Positions 34,923 through 44,029 of a stretch of DNA of 53,647 bases are shown here, piece after piece. Position numbers and translations under genes: made by a program. The stretch is taken from positions 1 to 53,647 of the forward strand of contig NZ_CAJXIP010000004.1 of assembly GCF_913054395.1 (NCBI RefSeq), given 5' to 3'. Each line of letters opens with the position of its first letter. Position 1 is the first letter of the stretch. The notes beneath the pieces are model-generated. The model saw nothing but the letters and a program-made list of their open reading frames with translations, made no database searches and was not told the DNA's origin. The stretch is from an uncultured Roseovarius sp. Its GTDB lineage: Bacteria > Pseudomonadota > Alphaproteobacteria > Rhodobacterales > Rhodobacteraceae.

Positions 34923-35573
34923 TCAGGGCGCGCGGCGCGCGTCCTGCAATGCCGCGATCACCTCAGCGTCGCTCACTTGCGGGAAATACCTGTAATGGGC
35001 ACCGACAGCCCCGAAATAACGGGGGGCGTACAGGCAGACGATTTCGTCGGTCAGGGTTTCAAGCTCGTGCAATGTGTCCGGCGGGGCGACCGGCACCGCG
35101 AGGATGATATGCGCCGCACCCCTGTTGCGCACCGCAATCAGGCTGGCCTTTACGGTGGCCCCCGTGGCAATGCCGTCATCAACGACGATCACGGTTTTCC
35201 CCGCAAGATCAATCGGGGCGCGCCCCTCAAGATAGGTCGCGCGGCGCCGGGCTATCTCGGGCAGAAGGGTCTGTGCCATCTCGCTGACCTGCGCATCGGA
35301 CAGACCAAGGTTGCGGGCAATCTCGTGATTCACCACAACCTCGGGCCTGGCCCCGTCGACGACGGCGCCGACCGCAAGCTCGGGCTGCATCGGCGCGCCG
35401 ATCTTGCGCACGAACACAAGATCAAGCGGCAGCTTCAGCGCTTTGCATATCTCCTGCGCCACTGGCACCCCGCCACGCGGCAGGGCAATGACAACGGTGT
35501 TTGCCGGATCAACCTCTTGAAGGGCCGCCAAAAGCGCCTTTCCTGCATCTTCACGATCCTGAAATCCTGCCAT
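34923..35573 (-). CDS. Stand-alone phosphoribosyltransferase
   Basis: Type I phosphoribosyltransferase-fold protein of 216 aa, closely similar to the first domain of the fusion at 6565-9210. Shared blocks are VIALPRGGVPVAQEI, LDLVFVRKIGAP, AVGAVVDGARPEVVVN and the PRPP loop VIVVDDGIATGAT. GGAGG lies five bases before the ATG; the 17-codon longer reading overlaps the permease. It lies 28 bases after the MacB-like permease on the same strand, as the last gene of that operon. The base or substrate is unknown. Confidence 0.9.
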   Translation of the reverse strand: MAGFQDREDAGKALLAALQEVDPANTVVIALPRGGVPVAQEICKALKLPLDLVFVRKIGAPMQPELAVGAVVDGARPEVVVNHEIARNLGLSDAQVSEMAQTLLPEIARRRATYLEGRAPIDLAGKTVIVVDDGIATGATVKASLIAVRNRGAAHIILAVPVAPPDTLHELETLTDEIVCLYAPRYFGAVGAHYRYFPQVSDAEVIAALQDARRAP

Positions 35574-35601
35574 TTGATCCTCCTGAGGTGTTTGCGGCCC
35601 C

Positions 35602-36813
35602 CTATTCATGGCGCAGGGCGTCAATCGGATTGAGCCGCGCCGCCCGCCGCGCCGGAAAATAGCCGAAAATCACGCCCACCGCCGCCGAAAACCCGAAGGC
35701 CAACAGCACGATTTTCGGGTCGGGAACGAAAGGCACCGACAGGGCATTCGCCCCGACAAGGCCCAGGATCAGGCCCAGCACGATCCCGATCAACCCGCCG
35801 ATAAGCGACAGAACGATCGCCTCGACCAGAAACTGCATCAGCACCTGATGGGCCTGCGCACCGACAGCAAGCCTGATGCCGATCTCGCGCGTGCGTTCGG
35901 TGACCGATACCAGCATGATATTCATGATCCCGATGCCCCCGACCAAAAGGCTGACGGCGGCAACCGCCGACAAAAGCCCGGTCAGGATATCGGTGATACC
36001 CGACAGCATCGTTGCAAGCTGCTTCATGTCCATGACGGTGAAATCGTCCTCTTCACCCGGACCGATGCGGCGGATTTCACGCATCAGGCGCTCGATCTCG
36101 TCCTTGGCGCGGTCGGTGGGCACGCCTTCATGCACGGCAACATAGAAAAACGAAACATCCGTATTGCCCGCAAGGCGGCGCTGATAGGCCTTGAGCGGCA
36201 TGATCACGAAATCATCCTGATCGCTGCCAAAGGTCGAGGCCCCCTTGGAGCGCAGGAATCCGATCACCTCGCAGGACAGGGATCTGATCCGGATCGTCTC
36301 GCCCAGAGGGTCCGCCGCGCCGAAAAGTTCCTTGCGGACGGTTTCGCCCAGGATACAGACCGGCTTGCCGGACTGAAGCTCTGACGGCTCGAAAAGGCGG
36401 CCGCGCTCGACCTCCCAGCCGGCGGCATCGAAATAACGGTTGTCGGCGCCGACCACATCGGTGCGGTGATTTTCATTGCCAAAGACCGCGCGCGACCGGG
36501 TCGCGCTGAGCGGCGCCGCGATATCCACCACGCCAAGCTGTTCCTGCACGCGTTCATTGTCGCGCAGGGAAAACAGCGGCGCCGCCGAATTGCCCGGCCC
36601 GCCCTGCATGGCATCCTGACCGGGCATGACCATCAACACGTTGCTGCCAAGCTTTTCGACATCCGCCGTCACCTGATCGGCCGAGCCCTGCCCCACCGTG
36701 ACCATTGCGATCACTGCGGCCACGCCGATCACGATGCCAAGCACGGTCAGGAACGACCGCAGCGCGTTGCGCAGGATCGCCTGAAGGGCAAGCTTGACTG
36801 TCTCCCACAACAT
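35602..36813 (-). CDS. MacB-type ABC transporter permease
   Basis: Inner-membrane permease of 403 aa. Topology is MacB-like: one N-terminal membrane helix (LTVLGIVIGVAAVIAMVTVG, about residues 20-40), a large periplasmic domain (about 45-275) and three C-terminal helices (AVAAVSLLVGGIGIMNIMLV; IVLSLIGGLIGIVLGLILGLV; IVLLAFGFSAAVGVIFGYFPARRAARLNPIDALRHE). The mechanotransmission-type ending ARRAARLNPIDALR is a family signature. The ATPase is a separate protein. The ATG at 36813 starts one base after the ATPase stop. Exports a substrate from the periplasm, with an outer-membrane partner not present here. Confidence 0.9.
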   Translation of the reverse strand: MLWETVKLALQAILRNALRSFLTVLGIVIGVAAVIAMVTVGQGSADQVTADVEKLGSNVLMVMPGQDAMQGGPGNSAAPLFSLRDNERVQEQLGVVDIAAPLSATRSRAVFGNENHRTDVVGADNRYFDAAGWEVERGRLFEPSELQSGKPVCILGETVRKELFGAADPLGETIRIRSLSCEVIGFLRSKGASTFGSDQDDFVIMPLKAYQRRLAGNTDVSFFYVAVHEGVPTDRAKDEIERLMREIRRIGPGEEDDFTVMDMKQLATMLSGITDILTGLLSAVAAVSLLVGGIGIMNIMLVSVTERTREIGIRLAVGAQAHQVLMQFLVEAIVLSLIGGLIGIVLGLILGLVGANALSVPFVPDPKIVLLAFGFSAAVGVIFGYFPARRAARLNPIDALRHE

Positions 36814-36814
36814 C

Positions 36815-37519
36815 TCAGGCCACCTTTCGTGTCGGCGTATCGCGCTCGATACGGCCATCCACCATCCAGATCAGCCGGTCGGCATAATCCGCCATATCCT
36901 CTTCATGGGTCACCATGATGATGGTCAGCCCCTCGGACCGGTTGAGGTGGCGCAGGACCTCCATGATCTCGGCGGATTTCCGGGTATCGAGATTGCCGGT
37001 CGGTTCATCCGCAAGCACGACCTTGGGGCGCCCGGCCAGCGCGCGCGCGATGGCGACGCGCTGTTGCTGGCCACCGGACAGTTCGGAGGGGTCGTGCCCC
37101 GCGCGATTGGCAAGCCCGACCTTGTCAAGCGCCTGCATCGCCAGGGCCTCGCGCTCGGCGCGCGCCAACCCCTTGTAGATCAGCGGCAGGATGAAGTTAT
37201 CAAGCGCACTCGTGCGCGGCAAAAGGTTGTAGCCCTGAAAGACAAAGCCAAGATAATGCCGCCTGAGAAGGGCACGCTGATCGGCGCTCAGGTTATCGAC
37301 CTCGACGCCGCCAAAGTAATATTCACCGCCGGTCGGCGCATCAAGACAGCCAAGGACGTTCATCGCCGTGGATTTGCCCGATCCGCTGGGGCCCATGATC
37401 GCCACGAATTCGCCCTCGCGTATGGTCAGGTCAACGCCGTCAAGCGCGCGCACTTCGGTTTCCCCCGCGCCATAGATGCGTGAAATGCCCTTCAGTTGAA
37501 TGAGCGGGGTGTCAGCCAT
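36815..37519 (-). CDS. MacB/LolD-type ABC transporter ATPase
   Basis: Cytoplasmic ATPase of 234 aa powering the exporter. Walker A GPSGSGKST (about 41-49), signature LSGGQQQRVAIARAL, Walker B VVLADEPTGNLD and the H-loop MVTHEEDMA are intact. It overlaps the adaptor gene upstream by eight bases and is separated from the permease by one base, so the three are translated as one block. Confidence 0.93.
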   Translation of the reverse strand: MADTPLIQLKGISRIYGAGETEVRALDGVDLTIREGEFVAIMGPSGSGKSTAMNVLGCLDAPTGGEYYFGGVEVDNLSADQRALLRRHYLGFVFQGYNLLPRTSALDNFILPLIYKGLARAEREALAMQALDKVGLANRAGHDPSELSGGQQQRVAIARALAGRPKVVLADEPTGNLDTRKSAEIMEVLRHLNRSEGLTIIMVTHEEDMADYADRLIWMVDGRIERDTPTRKVA

Positions 37520-38750
37520 CTATACGATCCGTGATAACAAGGTCGCCGGGCGCCAGGCCCCCCTCAAGAATCTGCGTCAGCCTGCCATCGCTTGCCCCGG
37601 CGCGAATGGCGATTTCCTGGGGCACGCCGTTGCGCAAAACCCAAAGCGTCTTTGCATTCCCGCTTTGCGGGTCATTGCCCGCCGAAGGAATCAGCATGCC
37701 AAGCAATCCGCTGCGCTCCTGCTTTTCCCCCGGCGCGACAGGGGGCGTATAACGTATCGCGGCATTGGGCACGCTAAGGACGTCACTCAATCGGGCCACC
37801 ACGATATCGGCCGTCGCCGTCATTCCAGGGCGCAGCCGCATGTCCGAATTGTCGATGGTCAGAATTGCCTTGTAGGTCACAACGCCCTCCACCGTTTCGG
37901 GGGCAAACCTGATCTCGGCGATCTCGGCGGGAAAGCGTTCTTCATCATAGGCATCGACGGTAAACTCGGCACTGTTGCCAACCGCGATCTGGCCGATATC
38001 GGCCTCGTCCACATCGACCCGCAGTTCCATTTTGCTCAGGTCTTCGGCCACCGTGAACAGGATTGGCGCCGAGAGCGATGAGGCCACGATCTGACCGGCA
38101 TCGGCCGCGCGATCAAGCACGACCCCCTTGATCGGCGAACAGATACAGGCCTTGTCGCGTTCGGCCTGCTGCAAATCAAGGCTGGCCTCGGCCAGGGCCC
38201 GGTCGGCGCGCGCCGACTGCAATTCGGATTGCGCGCGGATATAGGCGGCGCGTTGCGCCACGAAATCCTGACGCGAGGTGATCCCGCGCCCTTCAAGACT
38301 AAGCGCCGTTTCATAGCGCTCTTTTGCCTCGTCCAGCGTCGCCTGCGCCATTGCGACCCGCGCAATCGCCGAATCCAGCGCCGCCTTGCTCACTGCGAGC
38401 TGCGCGTCGAGCTTGACGGTATCAAGCTCGGCCAGAACCGTGCCCACCTCGACGCGATCATTGTAATCCACAAAGACATTGGCCAGCGTGCCCGACAACT
38501 CGCTTGAAATCTCGACAAGGTTTGTCGGCTCGACGGTCCCGGTTGCGGTCACAGTGACCCTGAAACTGGCGATTGCGGCCTCGGCGGTCACATATTCGAC
38601 CTGCTCCTGCCTGGCCCCGCTCACCATCCAATAGGCAGCGCCCGCAGCAATGACGGCCACCAGGCCCAAGACCTTGACCCAACCTGCCTGCCACCACTGC
38701 GACTCCCCGATTTTCAGGGTCGCCGCAATATCACTTTCGGTCTGTTCCAT
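37512..38750 (-). CDS. MacA-type periplasmic adaptor (HlyD/RND family)
   Basis: Membrane-fusion protein of 412 aa anchored by an N-terminal helix (VKVLGLVAVIAAGAAYWMV, about 24-42). It has a biotinyl-lipoyl half-motif (SSELSGTLANVFVDYNDRVEVGTVLAELD), a helical hairpin of moderate length (about 110-190), the returning lipoyl half (CICSPIKGVVLDRAADAGQIVASS) and beta-barrel and membrane-proximal parts with GMTATADIVV. It starts the exporter operon and lies behind an FNR-type promoter. Exported substrate unknown. Confidence 0.9.
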   Translation of the reverse strand: MEQTESDIAATLKIGESQWWQAGWVKVLGLVAVIAAGAAYWMVSGARQEQVEYVTAEAAIASFRVTVTATGTVEPTNLVEISSELSGTLANVFVDYNDRVEVGTVLAELDTVKLDAQLAVSKAALDSAIARVAMAQATLDEAKERYETALSLEGRGITSRQDFVAQRAAYIRAQSELQSARADRALAEASLDLQQAERDKACICSPIKGVVLDRAADAGQIVASSLSAPILFTVAEDLSKMELRVDVDEADIGQIAVGNSAEFTVDAYDEERFPAEIAEIRFAPETVEGVVTYKAILTIDNSDMRLRPGMTATADIVVARLSDVLSVPNAAIRYTPPVAPGEKQERSGLLGMLIPSAGNDPQSGNAKTLWVLRNGVPQEIAIRAGASDGRLTQILEGGLAPGDLVITDRIDG

Positions 38751-38782
38751 GGCTGTACTCGATAAAAGCTGCGTCAGAGTTC

Positions 38783-38824
38783 ATCCTAGTGGTTCGGCAA
38801 CACGGCTGACCTGACCTAGGTCAA
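38783..38824 (-). promoter_or_regulatory. FNR/FixK-type promoter for the MacAB-like operon
   Basis: Box CTGAC-CTAG-GTCAA (38811-38824), leftward TTGAC-CTAG-GTCAG, followed after 22 bases by minus-strand TAGGAT (38783-38788). Confidence 0.52.
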
Positions 38825-38905
38825 TGTCGCGCGGGCAATCTCCGGGTGGCCTCCGGATGGTCCCCGGGCCTCCTCTGGGCATCGCGCGGCGGGCGATGCC
38901 GGCAA

Positions 38906-38946
38906 TTGATGTACGTCAAGTTAAACTCGGATTTCCATGGCAATCT
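38906..38946 (+). promoter_or_regulatory. FNR/FixK-type promoter for the BON, Lon-like and Usp-like genes
   Basis: Box TTGAT-GTAC-GTCAA (38906-38919), an exact match, followed after 21 bases by a weak -10-like CAATCT (38941-38946). It lies 95 bases from the divergent box at 38811. Confidence 0.47.
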
Positions 38947-38982
38947 GCCCCTGAAATACAAGCGGGATCAAGAGAACGGAAA

Positions 38983-39312
38983 ATGAACACGGATGCACGG
39001 ATAGAAAAGGCCATCTGGGAACAGATCAGTTGCAATTGCCGGATCGACGCGGGCAATATCGGAATTTCGGTCAAGGATGGTGTCGTCACCCTGCACCGGA
39101 CGGTTTGGGACGATCTTGGCGACTTGCGCCCCTTGCAGCTTCATTCGCGCGTAGAGGGCGTGAAAGAGATCATCGAAGCCCTCAAGATCAAGCCCCGGTC
39201 CTGCAAGGTGATCGCCGATGACGACATGGACGAACGGCTTGCCCATCTTTGCGAGTGGTGCGTCATTTACCACCGCCATCAGCCCCCCGCCGAACACCCA
39301 AACCGCCTTTAA
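38983..39312 (+). CDS. BON domain protein
   Basis: A 109-residue protein with one BON domain (about 5-75): ARIEKAIWEQISCNCRIDAGNIGISVKDGVVTLHRTVWDDLGDLRPLQLHSRVEGVKEIIEALKIKP, where GVVTLHRTV and VEGVKEIIEAL are the typical strands and turns. There is no signal peptide, so unlike OsmY it is cytoplasmic. The C-terminal tail has cysteines (RLAHLCEWCVIYH). The ATG at 38983 is preferred over far-upstream starts that run through the promoter. Confidence 0.8.
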   Translation: MNTDARIEKAIWEQISCNCRIDAGNIGISVKDGVVTLHRTVWDDLGDLRPLQLHSRVEGVKEIIEALKIKPRSCKVIADDDMDERLAHLCEWCVIYHRHQPPAEHPNRL

Positions 39313-39389
39313 GGGGCCGGTTCAAAGATGTCTGGGCATGGACCTGCCTGGGTCACGCTGCCACTGGCACATGAAGGGAAACGATCAGG

Positions 39390-41855
39390 ATGACCGCCAG
39401 AAAAGCAACGCCCGACCCTCTGCCCGGTGAAATTCCTGCGGCCCAACTCCGGGTGGAATGCGACCCCGCGGAGCTTGGGTTCGATACCACGGAGGATCTG
39501 AAGCCGCATGATGGGCTGATCGGCCAGGAGCGCGCCATCGGGGCCATAGAACTCTCTGCCAGCATCAGTCATCAGGATTTCAACCTTTACGTTCTGGGCA
39601 CGCCGGGCATGGGGCGCCATTCGACCGTCAAAACCCTGTTGTCGAAACACGCGGCCAAGCGCCCGACGCCGAATGACTGGGTCTATGTGAACAATTTCGA
39701 CGCGCCGCACAAACCCCACGCCATGCGCCTAGCCGCCGGCTCTGCCGAGGTTCTCAAACTGGCGATGCAGGACCTTGTGGACGATCTTGCCAATGAAATT
39801 CCGGCGTTGTTTGAATCCGAAGAATACCAGACCCAACGCCGTTCCATCGAACAGGAATTCGGCGAGAGACACGAAGAGCCGATCGCCGATTTTGCCGAAC
39901 AGGCGCAGGCCGAGGATGTCGCCCTGCTGCGAACGCCCATGGGGTTCATGCTGGCGGCGGTGAAGGATGGCCAACCGATCAAGCCCGAGGCCTATGAGGC
40001 CCTCGATCCGCAAGAGCGCGAGAAGATAGACGAAAAGATCGAGCGTTTGCAGGACAAACTGGCCGCCATTCTCAAACACGGGCCGCAACTTGAAAAAGAA
40101 CACCGCAAGCGGATCGAAGACCTGAACGCGGGCATGGCCGAAAGGGTCGTTTCCGTCAGGGTCGGCGAGGTGGCCAACGCATTCTCGGGCAAAACCAACA
40201 TCCTTGAGTATCTTGAAGCCGTCAGAGAAGACATGATTTCCAATGCCGAACTGTTTCTTGAAACCAAGAGCCAGTCCAGTGACGGCCCCTTTCCCGAAGC
40301 CATCCACAAGTACCACCGCGAGCCGCAGTTCGATCGTTACGCCGTGAACATCATGGTCTCGCATGAAAGCGCGCAATCCTCTGCTGCCCCGGTGATCTTC
40401 GAAACCCTGCCGACGCTGAACCAGCTGACCGGGCGGATCGAATACATGTCAGAAATGGGCACCCTGGTCACCAATTTCACCTATATCAAACCGGGTGCGC
40501 TGCATCGCGCGAATGGTGGTTATCTGGTGCTTGATGCGCGTCAGATCCTGACCGAGCCATTTGCCTGGGACGGGCTGAAGCGCTGCCTGCAATGCCGTTC
40601 GATCACCATTACCTCGCTGGCCGATCGCATGGGGCTGTCCTCGACCGTCTCGCTTGAGCCGGCGCCCATTCCACTTGATCTGCGGGTTGTTCTGATCGGC
40701 GATCGCTGGCTTCATATGCTATTGCTGATGCTTGACCCTGAATTCGGAGAGTTGTTCAAGCTACAGGCCGATTTTGAAGACGACATGCCGCGGTCGGCAA
40801 AAAGCGCGAAACTGATGGCCCAGGTGGTGGCCACGCACGCGCGCAAGGAAAAGCTGCGACCGCTGAGCGCAGAGGCGGTGGCACGGCTTCTGGATCATGC
40901 GGTGCGGCTCGCGGATGATACGCAGAAATTCACCCTGCAACTGGGGGCGCTGCGGGATGTGATGCGCGAGGCCGACCATTATGCCGGTCTGGCAAAACGC
41001 GCGGTGATGACACGGGACGATATCGCAAAGGCCATCCGCGAAGCCGATCACCGGGCCTCGCGGATCAAGGACCGCCTGCAAGAGGCAGTTGTGCGCAAAA
41101 CCATCCTGATCGACACAAGCGGATCGGTCGTCGGCCAGGTCAACGGCCTGTCGGTGATCGGAATCGGCGAGCATCATTTTGGCCGCCCCTCGCGGATCAC
41201 GGCCCGCGTGCGCATGGGAACGGGCAAGTTCATCGACATCGAACGCGAGGTCGAACTGGGCGGACCATTGCATTCCAAGGGCGTCATGATCCTTGGAAGC
41301 TATCTGTCGACTCAATACGCGCTTGATGTCCCGATGTCGCTGCATGCCAGCCTTGTGTTTGAACAAAGCTATGGCGGCGTCGACGGCGACAGCGCCTCGT
41401 CGGCCGAGCTTTACGCGCTGTTGTCGGCCCTGTCCGACGTGCCCGTGTATCAGGGGCTGGCCGTTACCGGATCGGTAAACCAGATGGGCGAAGTGCAGGC
41501 GATCGGCGGCGTCAACGAAAAGATCGAAGGCTTTTTCGATATCTGCAAGGCGCGGCGGCTGACCGGGCGGCAGGGCGTGCTGATTCCGGCGTCGAATGTC
41601 GAACACCTGATGCTGCGCGAAGATGTCGTCGAAGCCGTGCGCGACGGCAAGTTTCGCGTGATCGAGGTCACGACGATCGACGAGGGCATTGAAATCCTGA
41701 CCGGCAAGACCGCCGGACGACGCGACCGGCGCGGCATATTTCCCAAGGGCACATTGAACCGCCTGATAGAAGACCGCCTGAGATCTTACGCGCAAACCCG
41801 AAAACGTTTTGGCGAGAAAGCCACCGGGGCGGACGAAAAGGGCAAAAACGGATGA
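39390..41855 (+). CDS. Lon-like ATP-dependent protease (AAA_32/LonB-type)
   Basis: A cytoplasmic 821-residue protein with an N-terminal AAA-type region and C-terminal Lon protease domain. The proteolytic dyad is Ser668 (GVDGDSASSAE) and Lys711 (GGVNEKIEGF), 43 residues apart as in classical Lon. The Walker A region GTPGMGRHSTVKTLL has arginine in the usual lysine position, a feature of this subfamily (GxxGxGRxS), and helical insertions follow (about 100-260). It begins 77 bases after the BON gene. It likely degrades damaged or regulatory proteins during stress; specific targets are unknown. Confidence 0.9.
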   Translation: MTARKATPDPLPGEIPAAQLRVECDPAELGFDTTEDLKPHDGLIGQERAIGAIELSASISHQDFNLYVLGTPGMGRHSTVKTLLSKHAAKRPTPNDWVYVNNFDAPHKPHAMRLAAGSAEVLKLAMQDLVDDLANEIPALFESEEYQTQRRSIEQEFGERHEEPIADFAEQAQAEDVALLRTPMGFMLAAVKDGQPIKPEAYEALDPQEREKIDEKIERLQDKLAAILKHGPQLEKEHRKRIEDLNAGMAERVVSVRVGEVANAFSGKTNILEYLEAVREDMISNAELFLETKSQSSDGPFPEAIHKYHREPQFDRYAVNIMVSHESAQSSAAPVIFETLPTLNQLTGRIEYMSEMGTLVTNFTYIKPGALHRANGGYLVLDARQILTEPFAWDGLKRCLQCRSITITSLADRMGLSSTVSLEPAPIPLDLRVVLIGDRWLHMLLLMLDPEFGELFKLQADFEDDMPRSAKSAKLMAQVVATHARKEKLRPLSAEAVARLLDHAVRLADDTQKFTLQLGALRDVMREADHYAGLAKRAVMTRDDIAKAIREADHRASRIKDRLQEAVVRKTILIDTSGSVVGQVNGLSVIGIGEHHFGRPSRITARVRMGTGKFIDIEREVELGGPLHSKGVMILGSYLSTQYALDVPMSLHASLVFEQSYGGVDGDSASSAELYALLSALSDVPVYQGLAVTGSVNQMGEVQAIGGVNEKIEGFFDICKARRLTGRQGVLIPASNVEHLMLREDVVEAVRDGKFRVIEVTTIDEGIEILTGKTAGRRDRRGIFPKGTLNRLIEDRLRSYAQTRKRFGEKATGADEKGKNG

Positions 41856-42628
41856 CACCGACCAGCCGTACAAACATGCGTATTCTTATCGGGGCAAGCA
41901 GCTTTGCGGATGCCCAGGCCGCGCTGCGCATCGCGCGCAACATGCTGGCTGGGCCAACCGGGCAACTGGGCGGATTGCTGATAGAGGACGAAACCCTGCG
42001 AAGCATATGCCACTGTCCCAATCAGCGGGTGATCTCGGCCAGCGGCACGTTGATCTACCTTCCCTCCCCCACTCAGATACGCACCATGATGAACGCCGAT
42101 GCGCAGGCTTTTCGCCGCCGTCTGGCAGAAATCGCCGCGCCCTCGACCTCGCGTTGGACGTTTGAACAGGGCGCGGGCGATCTTGTGGAAAGCTCGCTGA
42201 AATCCGGGCAGGATTGGGATATCCTGATTTTCGGCTACCGCGCGCTTCATCCTGTTCCGGGTAAGATTGTCGTGTTTGAAAACACCACCACCGCACACAC
42301 CGAGGCTGTTGCCATGGGCGAGGTGCTCGCCGATCAGTTCAAGGCGCAAACCGTGGTCTATCGTATTGGCGCCGACACCCCGCCGCAGGCCGAACAGGGC
42401 CAGATCGCGGCCCGGCACTTTGTCACGCTGCAAGCGGCCCTTGCCCAATTGGCGCGGATCAACGCACAGGCCGTGGTGATTGATCTGGCGCGCGGTCCGG
42501 TACGCTCGAGCGATCAGGTAAAAGCGCTGCTGAATGCATCCCGCTGTCCGATCGTGATCCTGAACAGCTCATCTGCGGAACCGGCGCTGGAACATAACGT
42601 TCAAATCCCACAGCCCCCCGACGGCTAG
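41852..42628 (+). CDS. Usp-like or unknown stress protein
   Basis: A 258-residue soluble protein translationally coupled to the Lon-like gene (ATGA overlap). The start MRILIGASSFADAQAALRIARNMLAGP (from residue 9) resembles a universal-stress-protein first strand and helix, and two such alpha/beta repeats seem present (second around AHTEAVAMGEVLADQFKAQTVVYRI). Clear nucleotide-binding Usp motifs (GxxGxnx(S/T)) are not visible, so it is a divergent relative or a different Rossmann-like protein. A second start at 41876 is possible. Confidence 0.55.
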   Translation: MTPTSRTNMRILIGASSFADAQAALRIARNMLAGPTGQLGGLLIEDETLRSICHCPNQRVISASGTLIYLPSPTQIRTMMNADAQAFRRRLAEIAAPSTSRWTFEQGAGDLVESSLKSGQDWDILIFGYRALHPVPGKIVVFENTTTAHTEAVAMGEVLADQFKAQTVVYRIGADTPPQAEQGQIAARHFVTLQAALAQLARINAQAVVIDLARGPVRSSDQVKALLNASRCPIVILNSSSAEPALEHNVQIPQPPDG

Positions 42629-42761
42629 GGCCGGGACCGCGTTCCGGGCTGTGTCGTCTACCGGGCGGCGGGGGTCTGCGAACCGGGCACGGCATTGATC
42701 GCTGCCTGTTGCCCCCCAAGGGCGCGGATCCGGGGCAAAGCGCCCGAACCCGCCATTGGCA

Positions 42762-44003
42762 TCAGACCTCGGCCCAGGAGCGGTCGCCAGCCTCATCCTT
42801 GACGCGGGTCGGCAATCCGATCCGGTCAAGCAGCGCAAACAGCGGCTTGGGGTCAAGCTCTTCGACATTGACCATTTTCGCCGTGTCATAGGTGCCATCG
42901 GCAATCAGCATCGCCATCGCGACCGGCGGAACGCCGGCGGTATAGGAAATGCCCTGACTGCCGACCTCGTTATAGGCGTCCTTGTGATCGGCCACGTTAT
43001 AGACGAACACCTCGACCTCCTTGCCGTCCCTGGTACCCTTGACCAGATCACCGATACAGGTCTTGCCGGTATAGTTCGGTGCAAGGCTTGAGGGATCGGG
43101 CAGCACCGCCTTGACCACCTTGAGCGGCACGACCTCCAGCCCCTCAGCGGTCACAACCGGCTGTTCGGACAGAAGGCCGAGGTTTTGCAGCACGGTGAAG
43201 ACGTTGATGTAGTGATCGCCAAAGCCCATCCAGAACCGGACATCGGCCTGCGGATAATTGGCGGCAAGCGAATGCACCTCGTCATGGCCCGACATATAGG
43301 CCTTTTGCTTGCCGACCACCGGCAGATCCCATTCGCGCCCGACCTCGAACATCTTGTTGGTCTTCCACTCGCCCTCCTGCCAGCTATAGACCGTGCCGGT
43401 GAACTCGCGAAAGTTGATCTCGGGGTCGAAATTGGTCGAGAAATACTTGCCGTGGCTGCCGGCATTGATGTCAACAATGTCGATTGACGTCACCTCGTCC
43501 ATGAACTCGTCCACGGCAAAGCGCGCGAAGGCGTTGACCATGCCGGGATCGAAACCCGCCCCAAGGATCGCCGTCACCCCGGCCTTGGCGCAGGCATCGC
43601 GGCGCTTCCATTCGTAATTCGCGTACCAGGGCGGCGTCTCGCAGATCTTGGCGGGGTCTTCATGGATCGCCGTATCAATATAGGCGGCCCCGGTTTCGAT
43701 GCAGGCCTCGAGCACGGTCATGTTCACGAAGGGCGAACCGACGTTGATCACGATCTGCGCGCCGGTCTTGTTGATCAGCGCGGCCACGGCGGCACTGTCC
43801 ATCGCATCGACCTCATGCGCCACAAGAACGCCGTCCTGCTTCATCGCCGCCTTGTCACGCACGCTCTCCAGGATCGCCTCACATTTCGAGAGCGTCCGGC
43901 TGGCGATATGGATATCCCCCAGCACATCGTTGTTCTGCGCGCATTTATGCGCCACAACCTGAGCGACGCCGCCGGCGCCAATGATGAGAACGTTGCGTTT
44001 CAT
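42762..44003 (-). CDS. Carboxynorspermidine/carboxyspermidine dehydrogenase
   Basis: Cytoplasmic NADPH-dependent enzyme (413 aa) of the saccharopine-dehydrogenase-like family that condenses L-aspartate semialdehyde with putrescine or diaminopropane to give carboxyspermidine or carboxynorspermidine. The Rossmann motif is GAGGVAQVVAHKCAQ (about 9-23); further marks are NVGSPFVNMTVLEACIETGAAYIDTA, GAGFDPGMVNAFARFAVDE and GSQGISYTAGVPPVAMA. It lies upstream of nspC and reads into no further gene here. The pair makes spermidine without S-adenosylmethionine decarboxylase. Confidence 0.9.
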   Translation of the reverse strand: MKRNVLIIGAGGVAQVVAHKCAQNNDVLGDIHIASRTLSKCEAILESVRDKAAMKQDGVLVAHEVDAMDSAAVAALINKTGAQIVINVGSPFVNMTVLEACIETGAAYIDTAIHEDPAKICETPPWYANYEWKRRDACAKAGVTAILGAGFDPGMVNAFARFAVDEFMDEVTSIDIVDINAGSHGKYFSTNFDPEINFREFTGTVYSWQEGEWKTNKMFEVGREWDLPVVGKQKAYMSGHDEVHSLAANYPQADVRFWMGFGDHYINVFTVLQNLGLLSEQPVVTAEGLEVVPLKVVKAVLPDPSSLAPNYTGKTCIGDLVKGTRDGKEVEVFVYNVADHKDAYNEVGSQGISYTAGVPPVAMAMLIADGTYDTAKMVNVEELDPKPLFALLDRIGLPTRVKDEAGDRSWAEV

Positions 44004-44029
44004 GTATCCAAAAGACCTCTTGTGTTTGT

